DNA from: Tetrastigma voinierianum | Taxonomy: Eukaryota; Streptophyta; Magnoliopsida; Vitales; Vitaceae | Length of the DNA: 64,000 bases | Direction: 5' to 3' | Assembly: GCA_016808115.1 (NCBI GenBank) | Contig: JAEQBH010002349.1 | Location: forward strand, 124,001 to 188,000 | Part shown: in pieces, positions 22,301 through 31,501 of the stretch | Position numbering within the stretch: position 1 is the stretch's first letter | Layout: each line of letters opens with the position of its first letter | The notes under the pieces: model-generated | Seen by the model: the letters and a program-made list of their open reading frames with translations, nothing else | Database searches by the model: none | Told to the model about the DNA's origin: nothing | Position numbers and translations under genes: made by a program

Positions 22301-23480
22301 GGAGTTCCTGGGAGGATTATGACTATACTTTGCATTGAACATCTGGTAAGACAAATGTCGTGGCTGATGCACGCCTGGGGTCACGAGTATCAAGAAGAAG
22401 GCCTTCGAGCGGCTATGCTCAGACAGGGACACAGCTACAATACGAGCGCACGGGTGGCACGCCGGGAGCTTGGGCTACACCGCCTCGCGGAGCGCAGTGA
22501 TCGAAGTCCCAATGGCGCGACGTAGAGATGTCGGGCCCATCGTGGACGGTACAATCAGCACAAGAGAGGAATGGACCATCCACTCTGATGGTAGTCTTCT
22601 AAAGATAGAGGACCCGCAAGGGTTCTCATTCGACCGACTCGAGAGGAGATTCTCAAGGAGTTTCATTGCTCTCGATTCGTCGCGGCATCCGTGGCAACGG
22701 CACGCACTATGACTCGTCATTGGCATTCATCGAGTTTAGATGAAGAGACACGTAGGGAACTTTGTGCGACGATGTCTCACGTGTCGCGAGGTTGCTACCG
22801 AAAGATTCAGGCTGCCAGGCGCCGCCCATCGAGGCGTCAGCCGAGCGGGGAGCACGCCAACGATTTGTGACCCACTTGCCACATACACCAGTAGACATGA
22901 TGCGCAGCGGGTGATAGGACCGACTACTAAGCTCCGCACATTTTCACCGGCGCGATGACCTTCACATCGGGAGACTCGCTATTGTACATTCGAGAGATAC
23001 TTACACATGGAGTACCAAAGATCCATGAGTGCTCCGATGGGGACCCGAGGTTTACTACACACTTTTTAGAAGAGTTTCCATACAGGCACATGGTTTGACC
23101 ATGAGCAATATCTTCCAAATCTACGTACAGACGGTCAATCGCAGAGGACTATGTGGCTGTGGAGAGACATGCCACTTTATACGTGTCCTGATCATAAGGG
23201 TACTGGAAGAGAGTTTGCTCCCAAGGGAATTTGCCTACACAGTCGCCACAAGCGAGCAACATGAACCAGATGAGGCATCAGACATGGAGGCCGCAGATCA
23301 CCGCTATGTTGAACCCAGGTGGAGAGCTCCATCACTAGTCCCCGACTGATACAGACACTGGTAGCGTGAGTTGATACGACAAATGCTTCTCATGGCTCGT
23401 AGCCTGTGAGAAGAGTTGCGCCGATGTACGACGTCGACCCTTAGAGTTCGAGGTCAGATCACGTCTTCAAGGTGATGCCT
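22301..23480 (+). pseudogene. Tekay-like integrase remnant (copy 2)
   Basis: N-terminal HHCC zinc region: MKRHVGNFVRRCLTCR is readable at 22740-22790 (the H..C..C half). Core: the DRDPRFTS-like segment near 23035-23060, with the catalytic Asp region partly readable as EYQRSMSAPMGTRGLLHTF in shifted frames. DHKGTGRE.LLPREFAYT at 23190-23240, ALDMEAADHRYVEPRWRA-type and LLMARSL at 23375-23405, then RRPLEFEVRSRLQGDA.KG at about 23430-23490. In life this enzyme inserts the cDNA. Confidence 0.8.
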
Positions 23481-23930
23481 AAAAGGGAGTGGTCAGGTTT
23501 GGTGCCACGGAAGCATCGCCGAGAAGTATTTCGGGTCTGAGATACTCGAGAGGGTAGGTACCGTCACATTACGATGTTATCATTCAAAGATGTCAGGTGT
23601 CCATGAGGTATTTAATGCCTCCATGTTCTAAGTATACCCGCATCCAATTTATGTGATCGGGGATAGATCGAGGTTGACATTGACGCCGTCTTTTCGAGAG
23701 ACTAGTGTGCATTTTGGATAGCCGTGATCAGGTTTTACGACGCAAGACCGTGAGGCTAGTTGGGTGCTACGCAGACTATGGAGAGAGGAAATAACTGGGA
23801 GCACGGACATCGATGCGCCACCTATCCTTCTATTTAGGATGGCACGTGGTTTAGCCATTAATATTTAAAATGACGTAGTTTGCTATGCATGGTATAAAGG
23901 CACGTTGCATATGCATGTGGAGCGATCGTG
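23481..23930 (+). pseudogene. Tekay-like chromodomain remnant (copy 2)
   Basis: Continues the integrase C-terminus: FRVEILERVGTV near 23530-23560, MSGVHEVFNASMF near 23590-23625, then DRGLTL and VIRFYDARP.G near 23660-23755, and ATYPSI near 23820. This is the C-terminal module that defines chromoviruses. The aromatic-cage residues cannot be judged because of frameshifts. Confidence 0.75.
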
Positions 23931-23965
23931 ATTGTCCGTAATTTCTGGACGAAATTTTTGCTGTG

Positions 23966-25925
23966 TGTGAGGTTCAAGACCCAGAGAAAATTTCCAATTT
24001 TTGGAAAAATGGCAAAATCGTGATTTCGGTCAAAAATCCAAATTTTATTTTCTAGATCTCATGATGAAACGGGATTTCACCGCGTGAATCGCCTCACAAA
24101 CTAGTTAACAGGTCTTAATTTCGCCGACCCAAGACAATGACTTGCACGCTTTTCTCGAGGCATGGAGTATCGAAAATGAAAAACGACTTGTGATGTGAAA
24201 AAATTCACCTATGACATGTACACATGTTACACATGTTGCATGGGTAGAGAGATGATGTAAATGGATGGCCGAGATAGTACCAAATGTCGAAAATCCAAGC
24301 TTAGGGACATAATTGACATTATCAATTTGTTTAATGGGATAATAGGACAAAGCCATGAATAGTCGCTTCCTTCAAACAAAAGAACAAAAACTAAAAGATG
24401 AAAACAGATATAGAAGCTTAGGAAAAATTGATTTTAGAGGAGCAGGTTACACTCATCTTCTAGATTTCTAGCGATCCGAATCACACTGCCGGACAAGAAG
24501 GAGTCGCTTCACGCAAAGTGAGGCCTATACGCGGCCCGCTTTTAAGTGAGTTTCACAACCCGCGAGGTGAGGATTTATCCTACTTGGTTTATTTTTCGAT
24601 TTAAGTGTTTTGCTGATAATTCAGAATTGAGCCTTAAACGGCCATTGACGGCCTCCCAAACTCGGGACCGAATTATTTAGGCACTTTTGGGAGTCTATTG
24701 ACACCCAACTAGCTGCTTTCGGGGTGCTCAATGGTATAAATTATGCCATAAATCATGTTTCTTTGATGTGTATGGAGGCCTAAATGGCTAGGGAATTCCA
24801 AGTTCGCTTAAGTGGAACTTATGTAGGTAGTGGCCAGAACAATAACCCGAGGGTTTTACTGCCAACGCGACAAGGTTCACTAAATAAATTTTGTGAGAAA
24901 AAGTGTTTGTCGAGTAATTCAAACTAATTGCTCGTGGTTGTTGATTAGCCCACGTGAGCCACTTTGTGTAATGGAAAGTGAGAAATCGCATAACATGCTT
25001 GTGTGATTAAATTATTTAAATGTATATCATGTTATATATATTGTCAGGTTATAAATTGTATTGAATCGCATCATGCATTCCGATATGCACCGGGGCACCT
25101 GAGAGCAATAGGAGCGAAAGCATGAGATGGTTTCTTAAGAGAATCGCTTTCTCGGAGGTCGACTAATAATGATACCACGAGTCCATTACAATACCAAAGG
25201 GTAGTCCATATAAAACATCAATCGCCTAGTCGCCCACCGATATACATCTGAGTGGTTGTCCACTAAATAGACATTCGAGACGGTCCACTACTTATATCTG
25301 AGGGTTGTCTACAAGTAAAACAAATACCTTTGTTTTGAAAATAATGCTTCTCACATGGTTTAGGCAAGTGTGAGGAGTCAAGAGGACCTGGACATGGGTC
25401 GGTCATTTAGACATTCATAGATCATGATTACTTGAGTGTGTTTGCAGATTCATCGCATATGCACTTAGGTGGAGAGTAACCCATTTAGGTGATTCCCTCT
25501 ACTGGCATTTGAAGGTCACCCCCTGTCGAGGGATTATATTATTTCAGGTACAAGGAGCGTACGAGGAGACTCCAAGCCATCTGTAGGTCGATTTGAAGAA
25601 AGCCTAAGCCAGGGCTCTCATGTTTTCGGGATAATATGTATTAGAATTAAAATCTTTAATATGTATTTGTATTAAGAGTAATGTATAACTCTTGGAACCA
25701 TGTGAGATAATTGGTTAGACATTATATTGTGAGTATCGATGTCAGCCTGCTTGGCCATTATTTTATTTGCAATCGGGACCTCGTGTGGTCATATTGAATT
25801 GCTCGGGATGTGTTTTAGAGCCTGGGGTAGGAGCCCCGTGCACAGCGAGACTCGCTTGATTTTCATGAGTGGTGTTTTAACAACATCCACGAGTATCTCC
25901 GCGGGTTGACTGTTGGGTCAACCAC
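23966..25925 (+). repeat. 3' LTR of Tekay-like copy 2
   Basis: Pairs with 16568-18574 along its length (TGGCAAAATCGTGATTTCGGTCAAAAATCC, TTTATCCTACTTGGTTTATTTTTCGATTTAAGTG, GGTGCTCAATGGTATAAATTATGCC, TTACTTGAGTGTG, CAGGTACAAGGAGCGTACGAGGAGAC). Start about TGTGAGGTTCAAGACCC. The end is uncertain: GGTCAACCACA instead of GGGCCTCACA, so the last tens of bases are lost or diverged. Confidence 0.85.
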
Positions 25926-26443
25926 ACCCTCTAGATCAAGATTAAACCAAGAAGCCAACGAACATCACAAACGGGTCGCTTCAAAATACGCAACAAAACA
26001 TGAATAAATACTACCTTTTCGGCAAACTCTCCCCAAATGTCTCATTGTCCAGAACGGGCTCTGACGGGAATTTGTATAATAAGCGCCACCTCCTCGATAT
26101 ATGCTCGTTTTTTGGATAGAGACTCGCAAGCTTTCCATCGACACCTTATTCACTCTATTTGGGCTTCATATAAACAAGTTAGGAGAAGAAAAGGGAGGAA
26201 AAAAGTGACCAGTTAGAGCATTTTGAAAATTACACTTTTATAATAATTTCAAAAGTGTTCTTTCTAAGCTTTCCAACGGTACCAAAAACGCCAAAAACGG
26301 AGTTCGAATGAAAAAGTTATGACGAAAACAAAATTGGGCTGCGAAATTTGAGCAGGTTGCGAAAATTTTTTTTTAAATAAATAAAAAGAATAAAAAAACA
26401 ATTTTTTTTTTTAAATTTTATTTCAGGTGAGGAGAAATTTTTT

Positions 26444-26455
26444 AATATATATATA

Positions 26456-26494
<39 letters not shown>
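26444..26494. repeat. (AT)n microsatellite
   Basis: TATATA run of about 50 bases with one interruption (TAATATTATA near 26457). Confidence 0.95.
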
Positions 26495-26498
<4 letters not shown>

Positions 26499-27491
26499 CA
26501 CAAACGACAAAAATAGGGAAATTTAAGAGGGAGAACCAAACTGTGCACTATTGCAAAGTGCTAATTTTTGCAAGTTGTATCAGATTACTTACTCCAAAAA
26601 TTAAGTAAGAACCTACAAAAATAAACACAAGAAAATTTTAAAATGCGTAAAATAAAATTAATCTAAAAACAAAGATTAACTAAAAATTAGAGAAAATCTA
26701 AGAAGAAAAATTAAAGAAATGAAAATAAAATAAAATAAACTAAAATAAAATAAGAAAAATGAAAACAGAAAGTGGGGGAGACTATGCTCCCCCAAACCAC
26801 TCCCTGCCTCGCGTTGCCGGAATTGAGCTAGAAATGTCGAGGCCTGGGTGCTCCAAATCGGTCTCGGAAGACCCGAACCATCCACCGCGGCTGGCGCGAT
26901 GTGAGCAAATGCCATTGTTTTTGATGTAGTAGCAAATTCGCACGCTGGGCCACTAATTTCGTTTCGCGATGGCAACAAGGCAAGGTCGGGCCTTACTCTC
27001 GGGCGTGCCAGGAGCAGCTCTTCATGTATAGGTTGTGCCGTAGGCGTGATATACACTGCAGTAGTCAGTTGGTCAGGGTAGTGGCACTTGGATCCAAAGT
27101 TATGGGGATTGGGGGGTGAAGTTATGCTTCCTGGGTGCTCTTCCCCGCACCCTTTCCTCCGCGCCTCCCCGGCTTCCTCAAGTAGGTTCCTCTTCTAATG
27201 GTTCCTACATCATCTCCCCCGAGGTCGTACTGAGCCTCTGCTCTTCCACCCAAAATATACACTCTCCCTCCGTGATTCTTCTCCTCTTGATGAACATGTT
27301 GTCGGGCAAGCATGAAATCATGTCCGTTGTGTTGTTAATTTTATGATCAATTCCACTTTGAAGCCCATCTAATTTCTCGGGTCCAAGGAGTTCTCCACAA
27401 GATGAATTCTTCGCTTAATTGGCATTGAATGTCTACTCGCTTCTTCCACAAAGTCACCACTCGCCTTGGTAAGGTCTAGAAATTGCTCGCT

Positions 27492-27800
27492 TCAACTCGG
27501 GGGGGAGATTGTCATGTGGTCGAGACGAGACAAAAGAGGATACCGTGGATGTCGAGAGTGCATATCAAGGAGGTCTTGCTCCCATGAGGAGTTTGTGTGG
27601 TTCCCCCAACTAGGGTTGTAAGTATTGTCAAATGGTGCATTAGTTGGGGAAACACTGCGTAGGGGTGCACCCATCCATTGGTTTCTATAGTCCCTCATGG
27701 GCCTATATGTATTAGGATTCCTCTCCATGGGTTGCTAACCCTGCCATGGAAGGTTCCTGTAATTCCTCATGGACATGTATGCTCTAAGGTTTCTCTCCAC
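27492..27800 (-). pseudogene. Athila-like gag fragment (copy 1)
   Basis: The minus strand reads PNTYRPMRDYRNQWMGAP near 27680-27720, then FDNTYNPSWGNHTNSSWEQ near 27585-27645, a pattern found in Athila gag between the capsid and zinc-finger regions (a NTYNPGWRNHPN-like block). A similar MRDH/MRDY leader block occurs in copy 3 at 63575-63610. Open for only about 78 codons. The neighbouring stretch to 27100 is open in places but has no recognisable motif. Confidence 0.55.
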
Positions 27801-28049
27801 AAGGTACTACTATAACAGCTTCCTCCCTCAGTGTTCCATTTCATCATTCAAGCCCACTGGAACATGGATTCCTGTAGTAAAAACAGGGTAACACAAGACT
27901 GCACAAAAAAAAAAACAATCCTGCAAAATTTTTTTTTTCGTAAAATGAAACTAAAAAGAAAAATTGATAGTAAAATATAGAAGGAATTCACCAGTACTTG
28001 TGATGAGGATCACAAGTGTTCCACAAACAATAATCGCACTTAGGCACCA

Positions 28050-28070
28050 TCCCCAAGAATCTGGGCGCCA
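28050..28070 (-). promoter_or_regulatory. Primer-binding site of Athila copy 1
   Basis: Three bases inside the LTR the minus strand reads TGGCGCC followed by CAGATTCTTGGGGA, similar to the TGGCGCC-NNN-GCCGGGGA site used by Athila elements. A second TGGTGCC lies at 28043-28049; the same string in copy 3 ends the window at 63994-64000. Confidence 0.65.
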
Positions 28071-28072
28071 TT

Positions 28073-29540
28073 TGATTCGTGCTACGTAGGGATGATCCTA
28101 ATCAACAATATGTATATCCTAGCTTCTTTCATCACAGAAGAAAGCTATCGCAAAGAGATAATGCTTGTGGTCGAACATGTGGATGGGTTTTCAGACAAAT
28201 GATTTACAATGAGGTTAAAAATGGTGAATTTCAATTTGGAATTTAAGGTTTTGTAAGAAATCAACAATATGTATATCCTAAATTTTATCGTCGTAGTAAA
28301 GCATCAAGAAGATAGCGGTTCTAGGGTCGAACATAGGGATGGGTTTTCTTCGTACAAAATGATTTACAATGAGGTTCAAAAATGGTGAATTTCAATTTGG
28401 AATTTAAGGTTTCAGAAGAACAGGTGTCATTGCTCACAGTCGAAACTAAAAAAAAAAAAAAAAAAATAGAACCCCTTAAGTGTTTCCGCCATTGGTTTAG
28501 GGTTTTAAGGCAACCAAAATGTCCTCGGGTCTTTTCCTAGCGTTGGGGAGGATGACATATAGTCATTTCCCGAACCCGATCTTCATTTGGCTTTAAAACC
28601 TAAACCCTTAAATTTTCCTTCTTGAAACATAACATTTAACTGGGCATAAATGTCCCTAACGGTGAGAACATATCTAAAAAACCTACCCTACAGTAACTAA
28701 TAGGAAACAACTAACTCGATAACAGTGGATCTAGTGATAAGCATCCATTGTAACCAAAAAGCTTGCCAAATACACGTTAGTGAGGGCGTGCTTAAGAGAT
28801 TTAAACCTAGATTGAGAGAAATAGAACATAAATACCCATAAATGCGTGCGTTAAAAACAGAGAACCGTGAGTTACCTCTAAACCCTAGCCAACAACCCTC
28901 CTCTTCAATGAGGAAGGGGTCTAGCCAACCATCCTCTGAGTTGTCATCCTTAGAGGAGTGTTTGGTAGCCGAGCGGAGAAGGGAAAGAAAATCGAGAAAA
29001 GCGAAGCAAAGAGTGGAAACTCGCGCCCACCGGCCTCTATTGCCCAAGTGATTGATCGTTACAGACCTTGACTTCGGCTTATATACTGCTTAGAGCAAGG
29101 TAAATGAAAAAAAAAAATTGAAACTAAACGCTATTACAAGGACAAAATGGGAAGAAACAAAAAATTGCAACAAAAACAACAAAAGCGTGAAATAGCAGGA
29201 GAACAGTGGCTACATCCACAAAAGCTCACTGAGGCGGTAATAGATAATACGTGAAAAGCATTCCCCGCAAGGGTCCATTGTTCTTCACTTTTTGCTTTTC
29301 TTTCCTTCTAGGATTTGATCTGCAACGATCAGTTTAACTCGGGTTCTTCGTGTTTGAATTGACTCGATAATTTGGGCCAAAATAGCTTGCAAAAACTACA
29401 AAATTAGCCACAAAATGCGATCAGTAGAATAGTAGGGACCTTAATGTGCAAATCGGGTTAACTATAATGATTAGTACACAAAAAGCACTCAAAACCTATA
29501 ATAAATAAGGTTCAAAATAGCACTTTTTGGGCACTAATCA
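28073..29540 (-). repeat. 5' LTR of Athila-like copy 1
   Basis: Starts (plus-strand view) TGATTCGTGCTACG next to the primer site and ends GGGCACTAATCA at 29540, matching the outer end rule TGATTAGTGCCC on the minus strand. 28088-28140 and 28260-28320 are partly duplicated (CAACAATATGTATATCCTA twice, with the GATGGGTTTTC..GATTTACAATGAGGTT block also twice), so this LTR holds a ~170-bp internal tandem duplication not seen at 10380-10888. Confidence 0.85.
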
Positions 29541-30931
29541 CTAAACTCATTGCTTGCTTTAAAATATGGTTTACAATCAAAACCATTAAATACCAGCGTA
29601 AAACAGTTTATAATAATACATTAGTATTTGAAAAATGGGTTTAGAACACTCACCTTTTTGTTTACCAAAACTTGAGCACGACTCCACAACTTTCCCGCCT
29701 TTACTTTTAGCCTACACACTCAAATGAATACGACGAAAACATTAATCGCCTACGTAATCGCATAATCTTAACGTACTTCAAAGGCAAGTCACTTTTAGTA
29801 ACTAACACTTATTCACACTCAATGAATATCGTCGAGGCGGCGAGGTACAGTGCGTTTTTCATTGAGTTTCATTCTTCTTCGAACCTCTCTTGATCATTTA
29901 TTAAGGTTCTCATACTATCGGTGTATGAATTTGGGCTTAACTATGCGAAATTACAAAAATCTGGGCTTTTGGACACTGTGGTACCGGTACCACTATGTTT
30001 GGTACCGGTACCAAACACATTCTGCATGTTGGTACCGGTACCACTTGTCTTGGTACCGGTACCAAATGGGTTCTGTTAAGTGGTACCGGTACCACCCTGT
30101 TTTGGTACCGGTACCACCTCGTGGTTTTGCCCAGAATTGCTGATTCTTGCCCTCTTTGGTACCATTTTTCTTCATACAACTTCTCCATTCCATAATACCT
30201 CAAAAACCAACATGGAATTCATCCAAAACCACACCATAACACTTGTCTTGGTGGTTTGGAACTTCATACAACCAAACCCTAGGTGAAAATCCTAAGAATT
30301 CAATCCAAGGTCCACCAATTCCTACAAAACCATATAAATAGGAGGATTCCATGTTTAATTCTATACCAATTAGGGTTTTACCACATGAATTCAACAACTC
30401 TAGGATTAGGATGATCTCCTAACTGAACCCTCGAAAAAGGAGAAACTAATCTCCATGGAAAACCCTAGAATTCATACCAAAAATACACATGATTCCATAG
30501 AAAATCCATACCTTTGTTCTTCTCCCTCTTCTTCTTCCTCTTCTTCCTCTTCTTCCTCTCTTCTTCTCACCCAAAACGTGAAGCCCTAGTTTGAGAGACC
30601 AAAACGAATTGTTTGTTTGTCTCACCTCTATTTATAGGTTTATCTTTGCCTTATTACAAGTAGGTCCTCCATCTCTCAACATTTGCACAACAACTTTTAT
30701 TATTTTCACAATGGCCTCTCATCTTCTCAAATTATGGTTTTCATATCCTTTTTGGCAAATTACAACTTTACCCTTCTTCTAGCATAACATTCCGGGTTCA
30801 ATAAATTTATCATTTCACAATTTCATCCTGAACAACGACTCCCAAAAATACTACAATGACTCTTGGTGCACATATGTGCCCCTACTGGGTTAGTACGCAG
30901 ATCGCGTTCCCCTCTCTGATTCGGCGTTACA
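29541..30931 (-). repeat. Family A long LTR, right part (copy A1)
   Basis: Resumes exactly where 10379 stops: CTAAACTCATTGCTTGC continues the block that is uninterrupted in copy A2 at 37970-37990. The imperfect duplication ATAAA (10375-10379) and CTAAA (29541-29545) flanks Athila copy 1. The LTR ends TCGGCGTTACA at 30931, followed by TCCCA. Read on the minus strand it begins TGTAACGCCG. It contains the GGTACCGGTACC array and a CTTCTTCC tract (30515-30570). Confidence 0.75.
29980..30115. repeat. Array of six GGTACCGGTACC palindromes
   Basis: Perfect 12-bp palindromes start at 29980, 30001, 30031, 30052, 30082 and 30104, so gaps alternate 21, 30, 21, 30 and 22. The first and fifth extend to GTGGTACCGGTACCAC and the second and fourth to TTGGTACCGGTACCAA, both 16-bp perfect palindromes. 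The array is three copies of a ~51-bp unit holding one palindrome of each flank type. Confidence 0.95.
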
Positions 30932-31501
30932 TCCCATAATACACTTTTACTATTTACATAAATTCTTAATAAATGAAAAGTTGACAAGTCTAATCAACTT
31001 TTGTACAAGTTGGTCTTATCAAAGTTTGTCTTCAAAATATTTGACACGTTTCCTTCTTCTTTTGTCTTCTTGTTAGATCAGGATAAGACTGGGTTCTCGT
31101 GCCGCTACGGATCAATTGCAGAAGTGTTTACCATCACGCAGGATTTGATGTCTTTCAAGTATCCTTCCATTGCATTTCTTCCAAGTTGGCAAAGCTCTCG
31201 CGATCTAGATTTTCCTAAGTTTGCGCTATCGCCGACGTAAGATATTTATGGAGAATCGGGCCTGTCGGGTTGATAAAATCTTGTTATTATGAAGTTATAA
31301 AAATTTTTGGGTTCAAAATTTTTTCTAAAGGTTTGGTTCTCCAAATTGACATGGTTGGGGTTTAGCTAATAAGATAAAAATTTTTATTTTTGGTTTTTCT
31401 AAAATCAAAAATTTGAAAATCTCTAAATCTATTATAATATACAGGAAATTCATTTGAACGGGTAATATCCCATTCAGTCGTTGTTAGTATTTAGACGCCC
31501 T
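30932..31501 (-). other. AT-rich element, second block
   Basis: Low-GC sequence between the family A LTR and the next solo LTR, matching the first block in composition. Minus-strand frames show TTEWDITRSNEFPVYYNR then FRDFQIFDFRK near 31410-31490, and EGYLKDIKSCVMVNTSAID near 31110-31170, separated by shifts. I do not recognise these. By position on the minus strand this DNA lies upstream of the TATA box at 6959. Confidence 0.45.

Larger units (their letters stand above)
16568..25925 (+). mobile_element. Tekay/Del-like chromovirus copy 2, structurally complete but decayed
   Basis: Two LTRs of about 2.0 kb (16568-18574 and 23966-25925) flank a 5.4-kb interior with primer site, gag, protease, RT, RNase H, integrase and chromodomain in the canonical order. 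It lies in the interior of Athila copy 1 in the opposite orientation. The left host sequence matches Athila copy 3 at 55850-56030, and the right host sequence appears to resume the same element. All frames are broken and the LTRs differ at many sites, so the insertion is old and inactive. A clean target duplication was not found; the 3' LTR lacks its last few tens of bases. Confidence 0.9.
25926..28049 (-). other. Athila copy 1 interior, 5' part; pol absent
   Basis: Two kilobases between the Tekay insertion and the primer site. 25990-26110 resembles 56160-56290 of copy 3. The rest includes homopolymer and (AT)n runs (26400-26494) and a Ser/Pro-rich open stretch. Near 27495-27730 the minus strand encodes a gag-like segment. 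No RT, RNase H or integrase motif is present, whereas copy 3 carries about 4 kb of pol. Copy 1 is therefore a deleted or non-autonomous derivative. Confidence 0.6.

Noticed and set aside
26676..27056. 126-codon frame on the minus strand as a candidate gene
   Set aside because: Its second half is Phe/Leu-rich from an A-rich tract and the first half shows no known motif; it lies within the Athila copy 1 interior.
29980..30115. Regularly spaced repeats that could be mistaken for a CRISPR array
   Set aside because: The repeats are 12-16 bp palindromes with 9-18 base spacers inside a plant LTR; there are no unique spacers of 30 or more bases and no cas genes.
29850..30203. Overlapping open frames on both strands rich in WYRY, GTGT and VPVP repeats
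   Set aside because: They arise because the GGTACCGGTACC array lacks stop codons in most frames; the text follows the repeat period and matches no protein family.
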